A model generated the notes under the pieces. The model made no database searches. It was not told where the DNA came from and saw only the letters and a list, made by a program, of their open reading frames with translations. This document shows positions 42,092 to 50,439 of a stretch of DNA of 64,000 nt, in pieces; the stretch's first letter is position 1, and each line of letters opens with the position of its first letter. The DNA is from Natrinema salsiterrestre (GTDB lineage Archaea; Halobacteriota; Halobacteria; Halobacteriales; Natrialbaceae), in NCBI RefSeq assembly GCF_029502005.1, contig NZ_JAMQOT010000005.1:62001-126000 (forward strand). Direction: 5' to 3'. The translations under genes were made by a program, and so were the position numbers.

Positions 42092-42320
42092 CGTGTCCCC
42101 GGCTAGGCTATACCGACGCTTAATATTTTCCATCCGTTCTAATACACAGCAGTAATTTGCTCGGGTTTCGGCCGATTCCGGCCCCGATTTCGAGACGTGC
42201 ATGAGCAAGCGTCACACATCTGCTACCCGACAAACAGCTGTCGGATCGAAACCGAAACGAGCCGCTGTCGATCGGCAAGTCGACTCGAGTGTGTCGGACG
42301 CAGCGATGGGATTCGCAGTA

Positions 42321-43532
42321 TCACTCCAGTGCCAGCAGGGCGTATGTCCCGTCGTCGACCTGTGCGACGACGTAAACCGTGCCGTCGTCGAGCACCGGTC
42401 CAGGGCCGACACGCCCCGCGAACTCGCGCTCGAAGCGGACTGCTGGGCCGCCGCTCGGACTGTCTCCCGGTGTCGGATCCAGGGCGCGGAGACGATCGCC
42501 GCCGACGAAGACGGTATCGCGACCGTACGCCGGCGCGGTGTGTCGCCAGTCGCCGATGTCGTAGTCCCAGTACCGATCACCGGATTCGGTATCGACGGCG
42601 TGAATCCCTTGCCCGTTCGCGACGAGAGCGATCCCGTCGGCCACGGCGATACCGCGGTCGGCCCAGCCGGTATCGGCCGTCCAGTTCCGGGTCGGGTCCG
42701 ATAGCCCGTCGTCCATCAGCGCGTACGTGGTTCCGTCTCTGCAGTTGACGTAGACCGAGTCGGTGTCCGCACTGGGCGGCGCCGTCGGCTCGGCGGGTAG
42801 TTGCCACCGTCGTCCACCCGTTCCGTCCCCGTCCAGCAGATACACCATCCCGGCTCGAGTGGTGATGACGAACCAGTGGGCCTTGAAGACGGCCGGATGG
42901 TTCTGGACCTGACCGAAGACCTCGCGGTCCCAGCGAACCGACCCGTCGTCGGGATCGAGCGCGACGACCCGTTCCCCTGCGCCGCAGACGAGTTGCTCAC
43001 CGGCGCGCGTCGCCGGCGTCGTCACCACACCGGGCGTCTCGAATTCCCGTTCCCACAGCTGCTCGCCCGTGTCGGCCTCGAGCGCGCGAATCGCATCTCC
43101 GGTCGAGACGTAGGCGACATCGTTCCAGAGCAACGGCACCGTCCCGACGGTCTCGGTCGTCCACAGTTGCGATCCGTCGGTGGCATCGAGGACCCGAAGG
43201 GTGTCCACGTCGGGCTGGTAGACACGGCCGCCGGCGACGACCGGTGCCTGATACGCGGTTTGTGCGACCTCCACGCGCCAGCGCTCGGTGACGCCATCGA
43301 CCGGTGCCTGACCGTCGGCAACCTCGCGCGTATTGGCCCCATTGCAGCCGAACGTCGACCACTCGCCGTTCGCACCGCGGGCGCTATTCCCGGGATCCGG
43401 TAGCTCGTCGACACCGGACGGCGGCGGGTCGTCGGGGCCCCTAACTCGCGAGAGCAGCGAACAACCGGCGAGCGCGACGCTCCCGCCGGTCGCACCGACG
43501 CTCGCCAGTAGAGTCCGTCGGGTGGAGGGCAT
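42321..43532 (-). CDS. PQQ-type beta-propeller lipoprotein (Tat signal)
   Basis: A 403-residue protein starting MPSTRRTLLASVG at the ATG at 43532. The double arginine and hydrophobic segment end in the lipobox ALAGC (C24), giving a Tat-exported lipoprotein. The body consists of repeated beta-propeller blades of the PQQ/BamB type (GRVYQPDVDTLRVLDATDGSQLWTTE, AIRALEADTGEQLWERE, VVALDPDDGSVRWDRE, GIHAVDTESGDRYWDYD). No catalytic residues are evident; such proteins act as scaffolds or binding proteins at the cell surface. The gene ends in the propeller closure without truncation. Confidence 0.9.
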   Translation of the reverse strand: MPSTRRTLLASVGATGGSVALAGCSLLSRVRGPDDPPPSGVDELPDPGNSARGANGEWSTFGCNGANTREVADGQAPVDGVTERWRVEVAQTAYQAPVVAGGRVYQPDVDTLRVLDATDGSQLWTTETVGTVPLLWNDVAYVSTGDAIRALEADTGEQLWEREFETPGVVTTPATRAGEQLVCGAGERVVALDPDDGSVRWDREVFGQVQNHPAVFKAHWFVITTRAGMVYLLDGDGTGGRRWQLPAEPTAPPSADTDSVYVNCRDGTTYALMDDGLSDPTRNWTADTGWADRGIAVADGIALVANGQGIHAVDTESGDRYWDYDIGDWRHTAPAYGRDTVFVGGDRLRALDPTPGDSPSGGPAVRFEREFAGRVGPGPVLDDGTVYVVAQVDDGTYALLALE

Positions 43533-43602
43533 CACGCGAGACCTCCCACTCATCGGAAAAGAATCTTCGGATGACGTATTTCCACCGACCGCCTCTCGGC
43601 TG

Positions 43603-44175
43603 CTATCGGAGCAACTCGAGCACCGTCAGCGTCTCGAACGGGAACGACTCGTCGGCGACGGCGACCGCGCTGAAGCCCGCCTCGCCGGCCCGCTCGACGA
43701 CCCCGTCGACTCCGGTGAGGCTGCTCACGAGCAGATAGACGACGCCGTCGGGAGCGAGGACGCGGCCGACGTTGTCGAGGAACGGATCGATAACGGCGCG
43801 GCCGTCCTCGCCGCCGGACAGCGCGTGTTCCATCCAGTCGTCCCACTCGTTCTCGGGGTCGGTCGGCAGGTAGGGAGGATTGAACACGACGGCATCGAAC
43901 GTCTCGTCCCGAAACGGCGAGACGAGATCCGCCCGCACCGTCTCGACGCCCTCCCGACGGGCCTGTCGCACGGCGTGTGGGTTCAGATCCGACGCGATCA
44001 CGCGAGCGCTCGTCCCGTCGGCGATCCGTCCGGCGACGTAGCCGGAGCCCGTTCCGACCTCGAGGACCAGGTCGCTCCCCCCGAGGCGCTCGCAGGCCGC
44101 CTCGGCGAGCAGTTCCGAGTCCTCCGCGGGCTGGTAGACGTCCGGTTCCCGATCGCGGCGCTCCTCGAGTCCCAT
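43603..44175 (-). CDS. HemK2/MTQ2-type protein methyltransferase
   Basis: A 190-residue class I SAM methyltransferase. It has VYQPAEDSELLAEAA, the SAM motif LVLEVGTGSGYVAGRI, D in ASDLNPHAVRQAR, and the substrate motif NPPY near residue 98 (VVFNPPYLPTDPENEW). This is the HemK2 pattern that methylates glutamine (release factor aRF1) or other residues. The gene ends directly before the MscS stop codon and sits in a conserved translation-linked block. Confidence 0.9.
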   Translation of the reverse strand: MGLEERRDREPDVYQPAEDSELLAEAACERLGGSDLVLEVGTGSGYVAGRIADGTSARVIASDLNPHAVRQARREGVETVRADLVSPFRDETFDAVVFNPPYLPTDPENEWDDWMEHALSGGEDGRAVIDPFLDNVGRVLAPDGVVYLLVSSLTGVDGVVERAGEAGFSAVAVADESFPFETLTVLELLR

Positions 44176-45339
44176 CTACGTGTCCTCCGGTGTCGTCATG
44201 CGGTGTTCCGTTCCGGTATCATCCTGATCGTCCGAGGGCGGGCTTCGGTCCTCGTCGGCGATCCGGAAGCCGTCGGTTTCCGCGCGACCGGAGAGTTCGC
44301 GCTGCGGGAACGGGATCTTGACGTCCTCGTCCTCGAAGGCGCGTTTGACGGCGTCGATCGCGGCGGTTCTGGCCTTCCAGTAGCGTCTGGCACTCGGCTT
44401 GTCGATCCAGAACCGGACTCCCAGTACCACTTCGGAGTCGCCGAAGGACTTGCCGACGACCTGCGGTGACGGCGCGGTCATCGCCTCCTCGACGTCGTCG
44501 ATCGCTTCCTCGGCGAGTTCCGCCGCCCGGTCGACGTCGGTGCCGTAGTCGACGCCGACCTCGATCTCGAGTCGCAGTCGCCCTCGTTTCGAGCGGTTCG
44601 TCACCATGCTCGAGGCGATGACGTCGTTGGGGATCATGATGTACTCGCCGTCGAACGACCGGATGCGGGTGTTGACGATCGAGATATCGGTGACGATCCC
44701 CTCGTTGTCCTCGACTTCGATCCAGTCGCCGATCTCGAAGGGCCGTGCGAACATCAGGACGAAGCCGGACAGCATCGTTCCGAGGGTCTGCCGGGCGGCC
44801 ATACCGAGGACGATCCCGAGGAACCCGGCCCCGACGAGCAGGCTACCGAGGTCCTCGATCCAGATCCCCAGAATGATGACGAGCGAAGCGGACCAGATGG
44901 TCACCTGCGAGAGCCGATGTGTGACCTGTCGCTGGTGTTCGGTGACGGCCGCCGCCGAATTCATCACCTCCTCGATGATCCGTCGAACGAATCGGGAGAC
45001 GATGACGGTCGCGATGAGCAGAACGAAGGAAAACACGGCACGCGGAACGGTGTCGGTACTGAGATTGAGGCCCACGAAGAGCTGCTGGATCGCGTTCGTC
45101 CGACCCCACACGCCCGTCACGACGACGAGGCTCACCAGACAGCTTCCGATGAGCAGCGTCATCGAAAGCACGTCGGCGTATATCGGTCTCGTCCGATCGG
45201 CCAGCCACGTGTGATGCCGCCGGTAGGAGACCAACACGGCGATGACGAGTCCGACCGCTACGACCGACACCGCGAGTTTGAGGGGGGTCGTCGGAAACAG
45301 CTCCGACAACCAGTCGGGCCCAGTCAGTAGTCCGGTCAT
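44176..45339 (-). CDS. mscS: Small-conductance mechanosensitive channel (MscS family)
   Basis: A 387-residue protein starting MTGLLTGPDWLSELF at the ATG at 45339. Four membrane helices are followed by the pore-lining helix (LVGAGFLGIVLGMAARQTLGTMLSGFVLMFARPFEIGDWIEV) and the MscS beta domain (GIVTDISIVNTRIRSFDGEYIMIPN) and C-domain. It protects against hypo-osmotic shock, which matters to a halophile. It ends with an acidic extension. It converges in direction with rsmA upstream (same strand) and overlaps no gene. Confidence 0.93.
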   Translation of the reverse strand: MTGLLTGPDWLSELFPTTPLKLAVSVVAVGLVIAVLVSYRRHHTWLADRTRPIYADVLSMTLLIGSCLVSLVVVTGVWGRTNAIQQLFVGLNLSTDTVPRAVFSFVLLIATVIVSRFVRRIIEEVMNSAAAVTEHQRQVTHRLSQVTIWSASLVIILGIWIEDLGSLLVGAGFLGIVLGMAARQTLGTMLSGFVLMFARPFEIGDWIEVEDNEGIVTDISIVNTRIRSFDGEYIMIPNDVIASSMVTNRSKRGRLRLEIEVGVDYGTDVDRAAELAEEAIDDVEEAMTAPSPQVVGKSFGDSEVVLGVRFWIDKPSARRYWKARTAAIDAVKRAFEDEDVKIPFPQRELSGRAETDGFRIADEDRSPPSDDQDDTGTEHRMTTPEDT

Positions 45340-45454
45340 GCGTTCGTCTCTCAGCCCCTCGTCCGTGCAGCTTTGAGTATCCGTTGATTGGGGGGTGCCG
45401 GGGATAGTCGCCGGATCCGGTCGAATCAGTCGTCCGCCGCCGCTCGAGACGGGA

Positions 45455-46294
45455 TCAGCGGTCGTCGGGCTCGCCGACCTCCCACGCGAGCTGGGCGAGC
45501 GCCGCAAAGTCGGCCGGGGCCATCGCGCCGGCTCGCTTCCGGAGCACGTCCTCTTCGGCCGCGTCCACGACCGCCTCCGGCTGCTCGAGCCCGGAGATGT
45601 GAGCCGTGTTCCGTATCGCGTTCCGGATCGTCTTTCGCCGCTGCGTGAACAGCGCCTTGACGAACCGCAGGAAAAAGTCCTCGTCCTCGACCGCGTAGTC
45701 GGGCTCCCGCGGAACCGCTCGAATCACCGCGCTCTGGACCGCCGGCGGCGGCGAGAACGCCTCCTTCGGGATCGATTCGACGAGTTCGATATCCGCGTAG
45801 TGCTGGCTCGAAACGGACAGTCGCCCGTACTCCGACGTATCGGATTCGGCGACCATCCGCTCGGCGAACTCCTGTTGAAACATCAACACCAGCGGCTTCT
45901 CTTCCGGGAAGAGTCGGAACGCGATCTCGCTCGAGACGCCGTAGGGAAGGTTCGAAACCGACGCCGAAAAGTCGGGCAGGTCGACGTCCAGAGCGTCGCC
46001 CTCTATCACGGTCAGTTCGCCGGCGTCGATCTCTTCCGCGAACTCCTCGCGCAGGAAGGCGGCGAGATCGCGGTCCCGCTCGACGACGGTGACCTCGTCG
46101 CCGATCGCGAGCAGTCGATCCGTCAGCGCGCCCGTTCCGCCGCCGATCTCGAGCAGGTGGCTCGTGTCGGCGTCGATCTCGGTTAGATAGGTCGGTAGCC
46201 GGTCCAGAACGCGATCGTCGACGAGGAAGTGCTGATCGCGGTCCGGATCGCCGCGGACGCCCGCGCGGGCGATCAGTCCGTCTGGATCTCTCAT
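45455..46294 (-). CDS. rsmA: RsmA/KsgA rRNA adenine dimethyltransferase
   Basis: A 279-residue protein. The QHFLVDDRVLDRL opening, SAM motif LLEIGGGTGALTDRLL, VVERDRDLA and the catalytic NLPYGVSSEIAFRLF motif are all present, then the C-terminal helical domain. It dimethylates two adjacent adenines near the 3' end of 16S rRNA during small-subunit assembly. It belongs to the archaeal cluster L21e-RpoF-DUF655-RsmA-HemK2 seen here from 47906 leftward. Confidence 0.96.
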   Translation of the reverse strand: MRDPDGLIARAGVRGDPDRDQHFLVDDRVLDRLPTYLTEIDADTSHLLEIGGGTGALTDRLLAIGDEVTVVERDRDLAAFLREEFAEEIDAGELTVIEGDALDVDLPDFSASVSNLPYGVSSEIAFRLFPEEKPLVLMFQQEFAERMVAESDTSEYGRLSVSSQHYADIELVESIPKEAFSPPPAVQSAVIRAVPREPDYAVEDEDFFLRFVKALFTQRRKTIRNAIRNTAHISGLEQPEAVVDAAEEDVLRKRAGAMAPADFAALAQLAWEVGEPDDR

Positions 46295-46380
46295 TGTCGA
46301 CGCTTTGGCCGGGGCGGGTGTAAACGCACCGTCTCGGGGTCTCGGTCGGTATCACTCGAGCGGTCCCGATGGAGAGCGAC

Positions 46381-46542
46381 TCACAGCCCGTAGAGATACC
46401 GATCGAGTATCGAGTCGAGCACAGACAACACGACGGCGAAGGCGGCCATCAGAACTGCGCCGCCGACCGTCTCCAACACCAGCCACCCGAATGCGAATCC
46501 GGCGCTTCCGACGAACCCGCCCACGACGACTCGTCCGTTCAT
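46381..46542 (-). CDS. 53-residue two-helix membrane miniprotein
   Basis: An ATG at 46540-46542 opens a 53-codon frame to TGA at 46381-46383. It starts MNGRVVVGGFVGSAGF and is nearly all hydrophobic with two helices (about 5-23 and 25-45), ending DRYLYGL. It lies in the 297-bp gap between rsmA and the DUF655 gene, on the same strand, and G/C is strong at third positions. It is likely a real small membrane protein co-transcribed with the cluster. The function is unknown. Confidence 0.62.
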   Translation of the reverse strand: MNGRVVVGGFVGSAGFAFGWLVLETVGGAVLMAAFAVVLSVLDSILDRYLYGL

Positions 46543-46591
46543 GAGTACAGACCGATTCGGAAACTATCCCGAACTCGGGTGAGAGATCTCG

Positions 46592-47188
46592 TTACTGGTT
46601 CTGTTCCTGCTCGCGCCGGCCCACGAACGTCTGGTACTTCAGATCGTCGTCGCGAAGCTCCTCGAGGATGCGGTCGACGAGTATCTGATCGGGATCGTGC
46701 AGCCCGGAGACGCGCTCAGAGAGCTCCTCGAAGCTCTCGAAGGGCTTGCGCTTGCGCTCGTCGAGGATGCTGTTGCGGAGTTTCTTCCCGATGCCCGGCA
46801 GCAGGTTCAGCTGGTGGAGTCGCAGCGTGATCGGCTGGGCGTCGTTGTAGAAGTCGACGAAGCGCTCCTCGTCGTCCTCGACCAGATCCTGGACGACGTA
46901 CTCGAGTTCCGATTGGGCCCCCGACGAGAGGTCCTCGTACTCGACGCGGTGGCACTCGGTGACGATATCCCGTTCGTCCGGCGGTTCGACGACGACCTCG
47001 CTCCCGATGGTCAGGCGCTCGTCTTCGTCGAACGCGACCTGGTAGAGCTGGAAGTCATCGATGCCGACAGCGTAGCCTGCCGGGGATTTCGCGTACTGCG
47101 GTCGGCCGTCGTCCGACAGCCCGTGTGCGAGGTAGTCCAACACGACCGCGCGCCGAACGTCCGTCTCGTCGCCATCGGCTTCGCTCAT
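46592..47188 (-). CDS. DUF655 protein, putative RNA-binding
   Basis: A 198-residue protein. The N-terminal OB-like part (RRAVVLDYLAHGL, AVGIDDFQLYQVAF, LTIGSEVVVEP) is followed by a helix-hairpin-helix domain (LLPGIGKKLRNSILDERKRKPFESFEELSERV), the DUF655 arrangement. DUF655 lies next to rpoF, rpl21e and rsmA in many archaea, implying a role in transcription-translation, but its activity is not known to me. Confidence 0.93.
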   Translation of the reverse strand: MSEADGDETDVRRAVVLDYLAHGLSDDGRPQYAKSPAGYAVGIDDFQLYQVAFDEDERLTIGSEVVVEPPDERDIVTECHRVEYEDLSSGAQSELEYVVQDLVEDDEERFVDFYNDAQPITLRLHQLNLLPGIGKKLRNSILDERKRKPFESFEELSERVSGLHDPDQILVDRILEELRDDDLKYQTFVGRREQEQNQ

Positions 47189-47233
47189 TGCGGTATGATA
47201 CGGTGACGGCGTACTTAAAGAGTCGGCTCGCTC

Positions 47234-47590
47234 TCAGGCGTACTTGGCGACGACGTTGAGAATCTCGTCGAGTTCGCCCCCCGACAGCGAGTACCGCTGC
47301 TTTGCGTACACCGACCGGAGTTCGTCCCGATCGCGTGGCAGGAGGTTAGCGATCTTGTAGGCCGTCGCTTCGTCGACCTTCTCGATGTCCCGCAGGTCGT
47401 CGACCAGCGCCTGTGCCTCCTCGGGCTCGAGGAGGGCAAAGCGGTTGGCGTGTTCGATCGCTCGCGCGAGCTCGTAGCGCAGCTCGCGATCCTCGTCCAT
47501 CGCGCGTTCGGCTTCGATGTCGGCGAGCAGCTCCTTCGTTTCCGAGACCGTCAGGAACTCCTCGTCGACGATCTCTTTGAAGATCGTCAT
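47234..47590 (-). CDS. rpoF: DNA-directed RNA polymerase subunit F (Rpb4)
   Basis: A 118-residue helical protein with the Rpb4 pattern (LTVSETKELLADI, AIEHANRFALLEPEEAQALVDDL, ATAYKIANLLPRDRDELRSVYA). RpoF pairs with RpoE (Rpb7) to form the stalk of archaeal RNA polymerase. It sits 7 bp downstream of rpl21e, so is in its operon. Confidence 0.95.
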   Translation of the reverse strand: MTIFKEIVDEEFLTVSETKELLADIEAERAMDEDRELRYELARAIEHANRFALLEPEEAQALVDDLRDIEKVDEATAYKIANLLPRDRDELRSVYAKQRYSLSGGELDEILNVVAKYA

Positions 47591-47597
47591 CCTGCGG

Positions 47598-47906
47598 TTA
47601 GATCCGGTTCTTCTCCTGGTTCTGTGCGCGCATGTGGGCCGCGGTCACGAGCAGGGTCTTGTCTTTCCCGCCGTCGTTGATCGCGACCTTGAACGCGTCG
47701 CCCTGTTTCCCGACGACTTCGCCGGTGCGACCGTCGAATCGCGGGTGGAAGCGACCGTCCGGGATACTCGGGTCGATCTTCAGGTGGACCTTCTCCCCTT
47801 CCTCGTACTCCTGAATCGCGCGCTGTGGCGGCGACGTACCGCGATCTCGAGGACTGTTCGCGAGCTTCTTCCGGGTTCCCTGACGAGGGCCATTAGATTT
47901 CGGCAT
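47598..47906 (-). CDS. rpl21e: 50S ribosomal protein L21e
   Basis: A 102-residue basic protein starting [18 protein letters not shown] at the ATG at 47906, the normal L21e opening. The SH3-like barrel follows ([39 protein letters not shown]). The conserved archaeal gene order L21e-RpoF-DUF655-RsmA is kept. The promoter TATA TTATAAAA at 47936-47943 (read on minus) leaves a leader of about 8 nt. Confidence 0.97.
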   Translation of the reverse strand: MPKSNGPRQGTRKKLANSPRDRGTSPPQRAIQEYEEGEKVHLKIDPSIPDGRFHPRFDGRTGEVVGKQGDAFKVAINDGGKDKTLLVTAAHMRAQNQEKNRI

Positions 47907-47962
47907 AGTCGTACGACCGCTTTGTCCGGTGACGGTTATAAAACACACGTATTACGCCCACC

Positions 47963-48015
47963 TTTTTTATCGGAGTCCTCGGCCGGCTGCGCCGGCCTCG
48001 AACCCCGATAAAAAA
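47963..48015. terminator. Bidirectional terminator-like hairpin in a divergent intergenic region
   Basis: TTTTTTATCGG (47963-47973) and CCGATAAAAAA (48005-48015) are perfect 11-bp inverted repeats. Between them GGCCGGC (47981-47987) pairs with GCCGGCC (47991-47997) around TGC. A T-run ends the structure on both strands, as in bidirectional intrinsic terminators. It lies between two divergent genes (rpl21e leftward, metB-like rightward) and so does not terminate either. Confidence 0.5.
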
Positions 48016-48032
48016 TCTGGACCAAAAAAAGG

Positions 48033-48055
48033 CCGCGCTCGCTCCGCTCGCGCGG
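48033..48055. repeat. GC-rich inverted repeat next to the terminator-like hairpin
   Basis: CCGCGC (48033-48038) and GCGCGG (48050-48055) flank TCGCTCCGCTC. A run of seven A residues precedes it (48024-48030). Such CGCTCGCTCCGCTCGCG tracts are common between haloarchaeal genes. Its meaning here is uncertain. Confidence 0.35.
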
Positions 48056-48134
48056 TACTACTGCTTGCAGCCGACCCGACTGCACACTAATATCTTCCCC
48101 AACAGTGATCTAACCGCGAACCGCCTATCCCAGT

Positions 48135-49301
48135 ATGGACGACGATTCCGACCATCGGATCGAGACCAGATCCATCCACGCCGGCCAGGAACCCGACGCC
48201 GACACCGGCGCGCTGATGACGCCGATTCACGCGAACTCTACGTACGAGCAGGACGCCCCGGGGGACCACCGCGGCTACGAGTACTCGCGGACCGGTAACC
48301 CGACCCGAAGCGACCTCGAGGCGAACCTCGCGAGCCTCGAGAACGCCGCGTACGGGCGCGCCTTCGCCAGCGGGATGGCCTCGATCAACACCGTGCTCAA
48401 CCTGCTCGAGGCCGGCGATCACGTCGTCACCGGCAACGACGTCTACGGCGGTACCCACCGCATCTTCACGCAGGTCTACGAGGACTACGACCTCGAGTTC
48501 AGCTTCGTCGATATGACCGATCTCGACGAAATTGAGACGGCGTTCCGAGAGGAGACGGCGCTGCTCTGGCTCGAGACGCCGACGAACCCGCTCATGTCGA
48601 TCGTCGATATTTCGGGAGCGGCCGAGATCGCCCACGCTCACGACGCGCTCTGTGCGATCGACAACACGTTCGCGACGCCGTACCTGCAGCGACCGCTGGA
48701 CCTCGGCGCGGACATCGTCTCCCACTCGCTGACGAAGTATCTCGGCGGCCACTCCGACGTCGTGGGCGGGGCCTTACTCACGAACGATGAGGATCTGGAC
48801 GAGCGGCTGGGCTTCTATCAGAACTCCGTCGGCGCGACGCCCGGCCCCTTCGAGTCCTTCCTCGTCCTCCGCGGGACCAAGACGCTGCCCGTCCGGATGG
48901 ACCGCCACTGCGAGAACGCCCGGCGGATCGCGGGCTGGCTCGACGACCACCCCGACGTCGACCGCGTCTACTACCCCGGGCTCGAGTCCCATCCCGGCCA
49001 CGAGATCGCCGCCGAGCAGATGGACGACTTCGGCGGCATGCTGAGCTTCGAACTGGACGCGAGCCTCGAGGAGGCCAGCGAGGTCGTCTCGAACACCGAG
49101 GTGTTCACGCTCGCGGAGAGCCTCGGCGGGGTCGAGAGCCTGATCGAACAACCCGCGCCGATGACCCACGCCGCGATTCCGCGCGAAGAGCGGCTCGCGG
49201 CCGGCCTCTCGGACAGCCTGATCCGCGTCAGCGTCGGGATCGAGCACGTCGACGATCTGATCGCGGACCTCGAGGGCGCGATCGAAGCGGCGCTCTCGTA
49301 G
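48135..49301 (+). CDS. metB: Trans-sulfuration enzyme, cystathionine gamma-synthase/lyase type
   Basis: A 388-residue PLP enzyme of the Cys/Met metabolism family. The PLP lysine is K201 in [17 protein letters not shown]. Also present are [11 protein letters not shown] at the start, [23 protein letters not shown] and the C-terminal [13 protein letters not shown] with MTHAAIP. It makes or splits cystathionine, connecting cysteine, homocysteine and methionine. Synthase versus lyase versus sulfhydrylase cannot be settled from sequence here. A methionine synthase pair lies 7 kb to the left. Confidence 0.92.
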   Translation: MDDDSDHRIETRSIHAGQEPDADTGALMTPIHANSTYEQDAPGDHRGYEYSRTGNPTRSDLEANLASLENAAYGRAFASGMASINTVLNLLEAGDHVVTGNDVYGGTHRIFTQVYEDYDLEFSFVDMTDLDEIETAFREETALLWLETPTNPLMSIVDISGAAEIAHAHDALCAIDNTFATPYLQRPLDLGADIVSHSLTKYLGGHSDVVGGALLTNDEDLDERLGFYQNSVGATPGPFESFLVLRGTKTLPVRMDRHCENARRIAGWLDDHPDVDRVYYPGLESHPGHEIAAEQMDDFGGMLSFELDASLEEASEVVSNTEVFTLAESLGGVESLIEQPAPMTHAAIPREERLAAGLSDSLIRVSVGIEHVDDLIADLEGAIEAALS

Positions 49302-50297
49302 CTACTTCTTCCCTTCGCTGGCCATGTGGTAGCGGAGTATGGTTTCGAAGCCCTCGAGGTACGCGCCGATGTCGACGCTCTCGATGTCGGGCTCGAACCG
49401 GCTGGCGTTCTCGTACTCGGTTCGCCAGCGATCGAGGAAGTAGTCCTCGACGCCGGAGTCGCTGATCGCATCGACGACCGGGTCGATCGCGTCGTCGGTC
49501 GGCTGCTGCCGGATCGACCGGAGCTGCTCCCGTGAGATAATGTCACTTTCGAGCGCGTGGACGACGACGCCGGAGCACCAGTCGCCCTCGTCGAGTTCGC
49601 GCTTCCAGGTCGAGAGCCAGTTGCCGATACGGGCCATCCGTTCCGTTCGATCGATGACCTGCCGCAGCGAGGCGAGGTCGCTCGAGTCGAACGACGACGC
49701 GTTCGCGAGGTCGATGTCGGCGTAGACGAACATCAGCATGTTGCGGGCGTCGTACCGCCAGAGCGCCCGCTCCGAGACGAGACCGGGATGGCGATTCGCG
49801 AGGTACGAGTACTCGATCGCCTGGAGCGCCTGTCGGAGGTCGAACCGGAGCAGGTCCGCGAACTCGTCCGCGCGCGGTCCCGCGTCGTACGCCACTTCGA
49901 AGCGGTCCCAGAGATCCATTAGGAACCGAACCACGTCGCCGTCGACGGCGGATCGATCCGGGTCGGGACGGCGACCGTCGAACGGGATCGTCGCGAGTTC
50001 GTCGAACGTCGCCCGATCGGCGTGGCGTTCCGCGACGTCGTCCGCGACGACGATGTACATCGTCGCGATCAGCTTCGCGTCACGGACCGTCCGACTCCGG
50101 TCGGCGTCGACGCACGACAGCCGAAACGACGGAAACAGGTGATAGAGCCAGCGCCAGAGGAATCGATCCCTGTCGCCGACGGTTTCCTCGTACGTATCGA
50201 TCAACGGAACGACCGTCTCGGGGAGTCCCTGCTGCCGAACGGCAGCGAGCTGCGCATCGTCGTCCTCGAGCAGTGGCACCTGAACCTCGTTTTGCAT
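49302..50297 (-). CDS. Class I terpene synthase-like protein
   Basis: A 331-residue all-alpha protein with no signal peptide. It carries the set of class I terpene cyclase signatures at the usual positions: an Asp-rich DDVAE (86-90) after a hydrophobic helix; an NSE-type triad NWLSTWKRE with N226, T230 and E234; an R-Y pair (R322, Y323) near the C-terminus; and an arginine/aspartate pair (R181, D183) about 45 residues before the triad, where the diphosphate sensor lies in bacterial enzymes. Length equals bacterial sesqui- and diterpene cyclases. This predicts cyclisation of a prenyl diphosphate. It may alternatively be a diverged isoprenoid-fold protein with other substrates. It converges with metB (stop codons adjacent) and shares a divergent promoter with an MBL gene. 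Confidence 0.7.
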   Translation of the reverse strand: MQNEVQVPLLEDDDAQLAAVRQQGLPETVVPLIDTYEETVGDRDRFLWRWLYHLFPSFRLSCVDADRSRTVRDAKLIATMYIVVADDVAERHADRATFDELATIPFDGRRPDPDRSAVDGDVVRFLMDLWDRFEVAYDAGPRADEFADLLRFDLRQALQAIEYSYLANRHPGLVSERALWRYDARNMLMFVYADIDLANASSFDSSDLASLRQVIDRTERMARIGNWLSTWKRELDEGDWCSGVVVHALESDIISREQLRSIRQQPTDDAIDPVVDAISDSGVEDYFLDRWRTEYENASRFEPDIESVDIGAYLEGFETILRYHMASEGKK

Positions 50298-50352
50298 CGC
50301 GCTCGACTACATAGCCGATGGTAATAAAACGAATGTAATTAAATTGCTTACG

Positions 50353-50372
50353 CCGGAATAAATGTTTTCCGG
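50353..50372. promoter_or_regulatory. Inverted repeat in the terpene-synthase/MBL divergent promoter
   Basis: CCGGAA (50353-50358) and TTCCGG (50367-50372) are perfect reverse complements eight nt apart. They lie between the minus-strand TATA-like TTTTATTAC near 50322 (about 25 nt before the ATG at 50297) and the plus-strand gene at 50440. This is a possible shared operator. Confidence 0.35.
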
Positions 50373-50439
50373 GCGACTCGAACGCGCTCCGCGCTCGCGG
50401 AGGGGCAAATCTATCGTGCCGGCACCGAATACCTCCTGT

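Noticed and set aside
46592-47906. Possible horizontal transfer of the L21e-RpoF-DUF655 block
   Set aside because: Gene order and composition are as expected for archaeal chromosomes; nothing indicates transfer.
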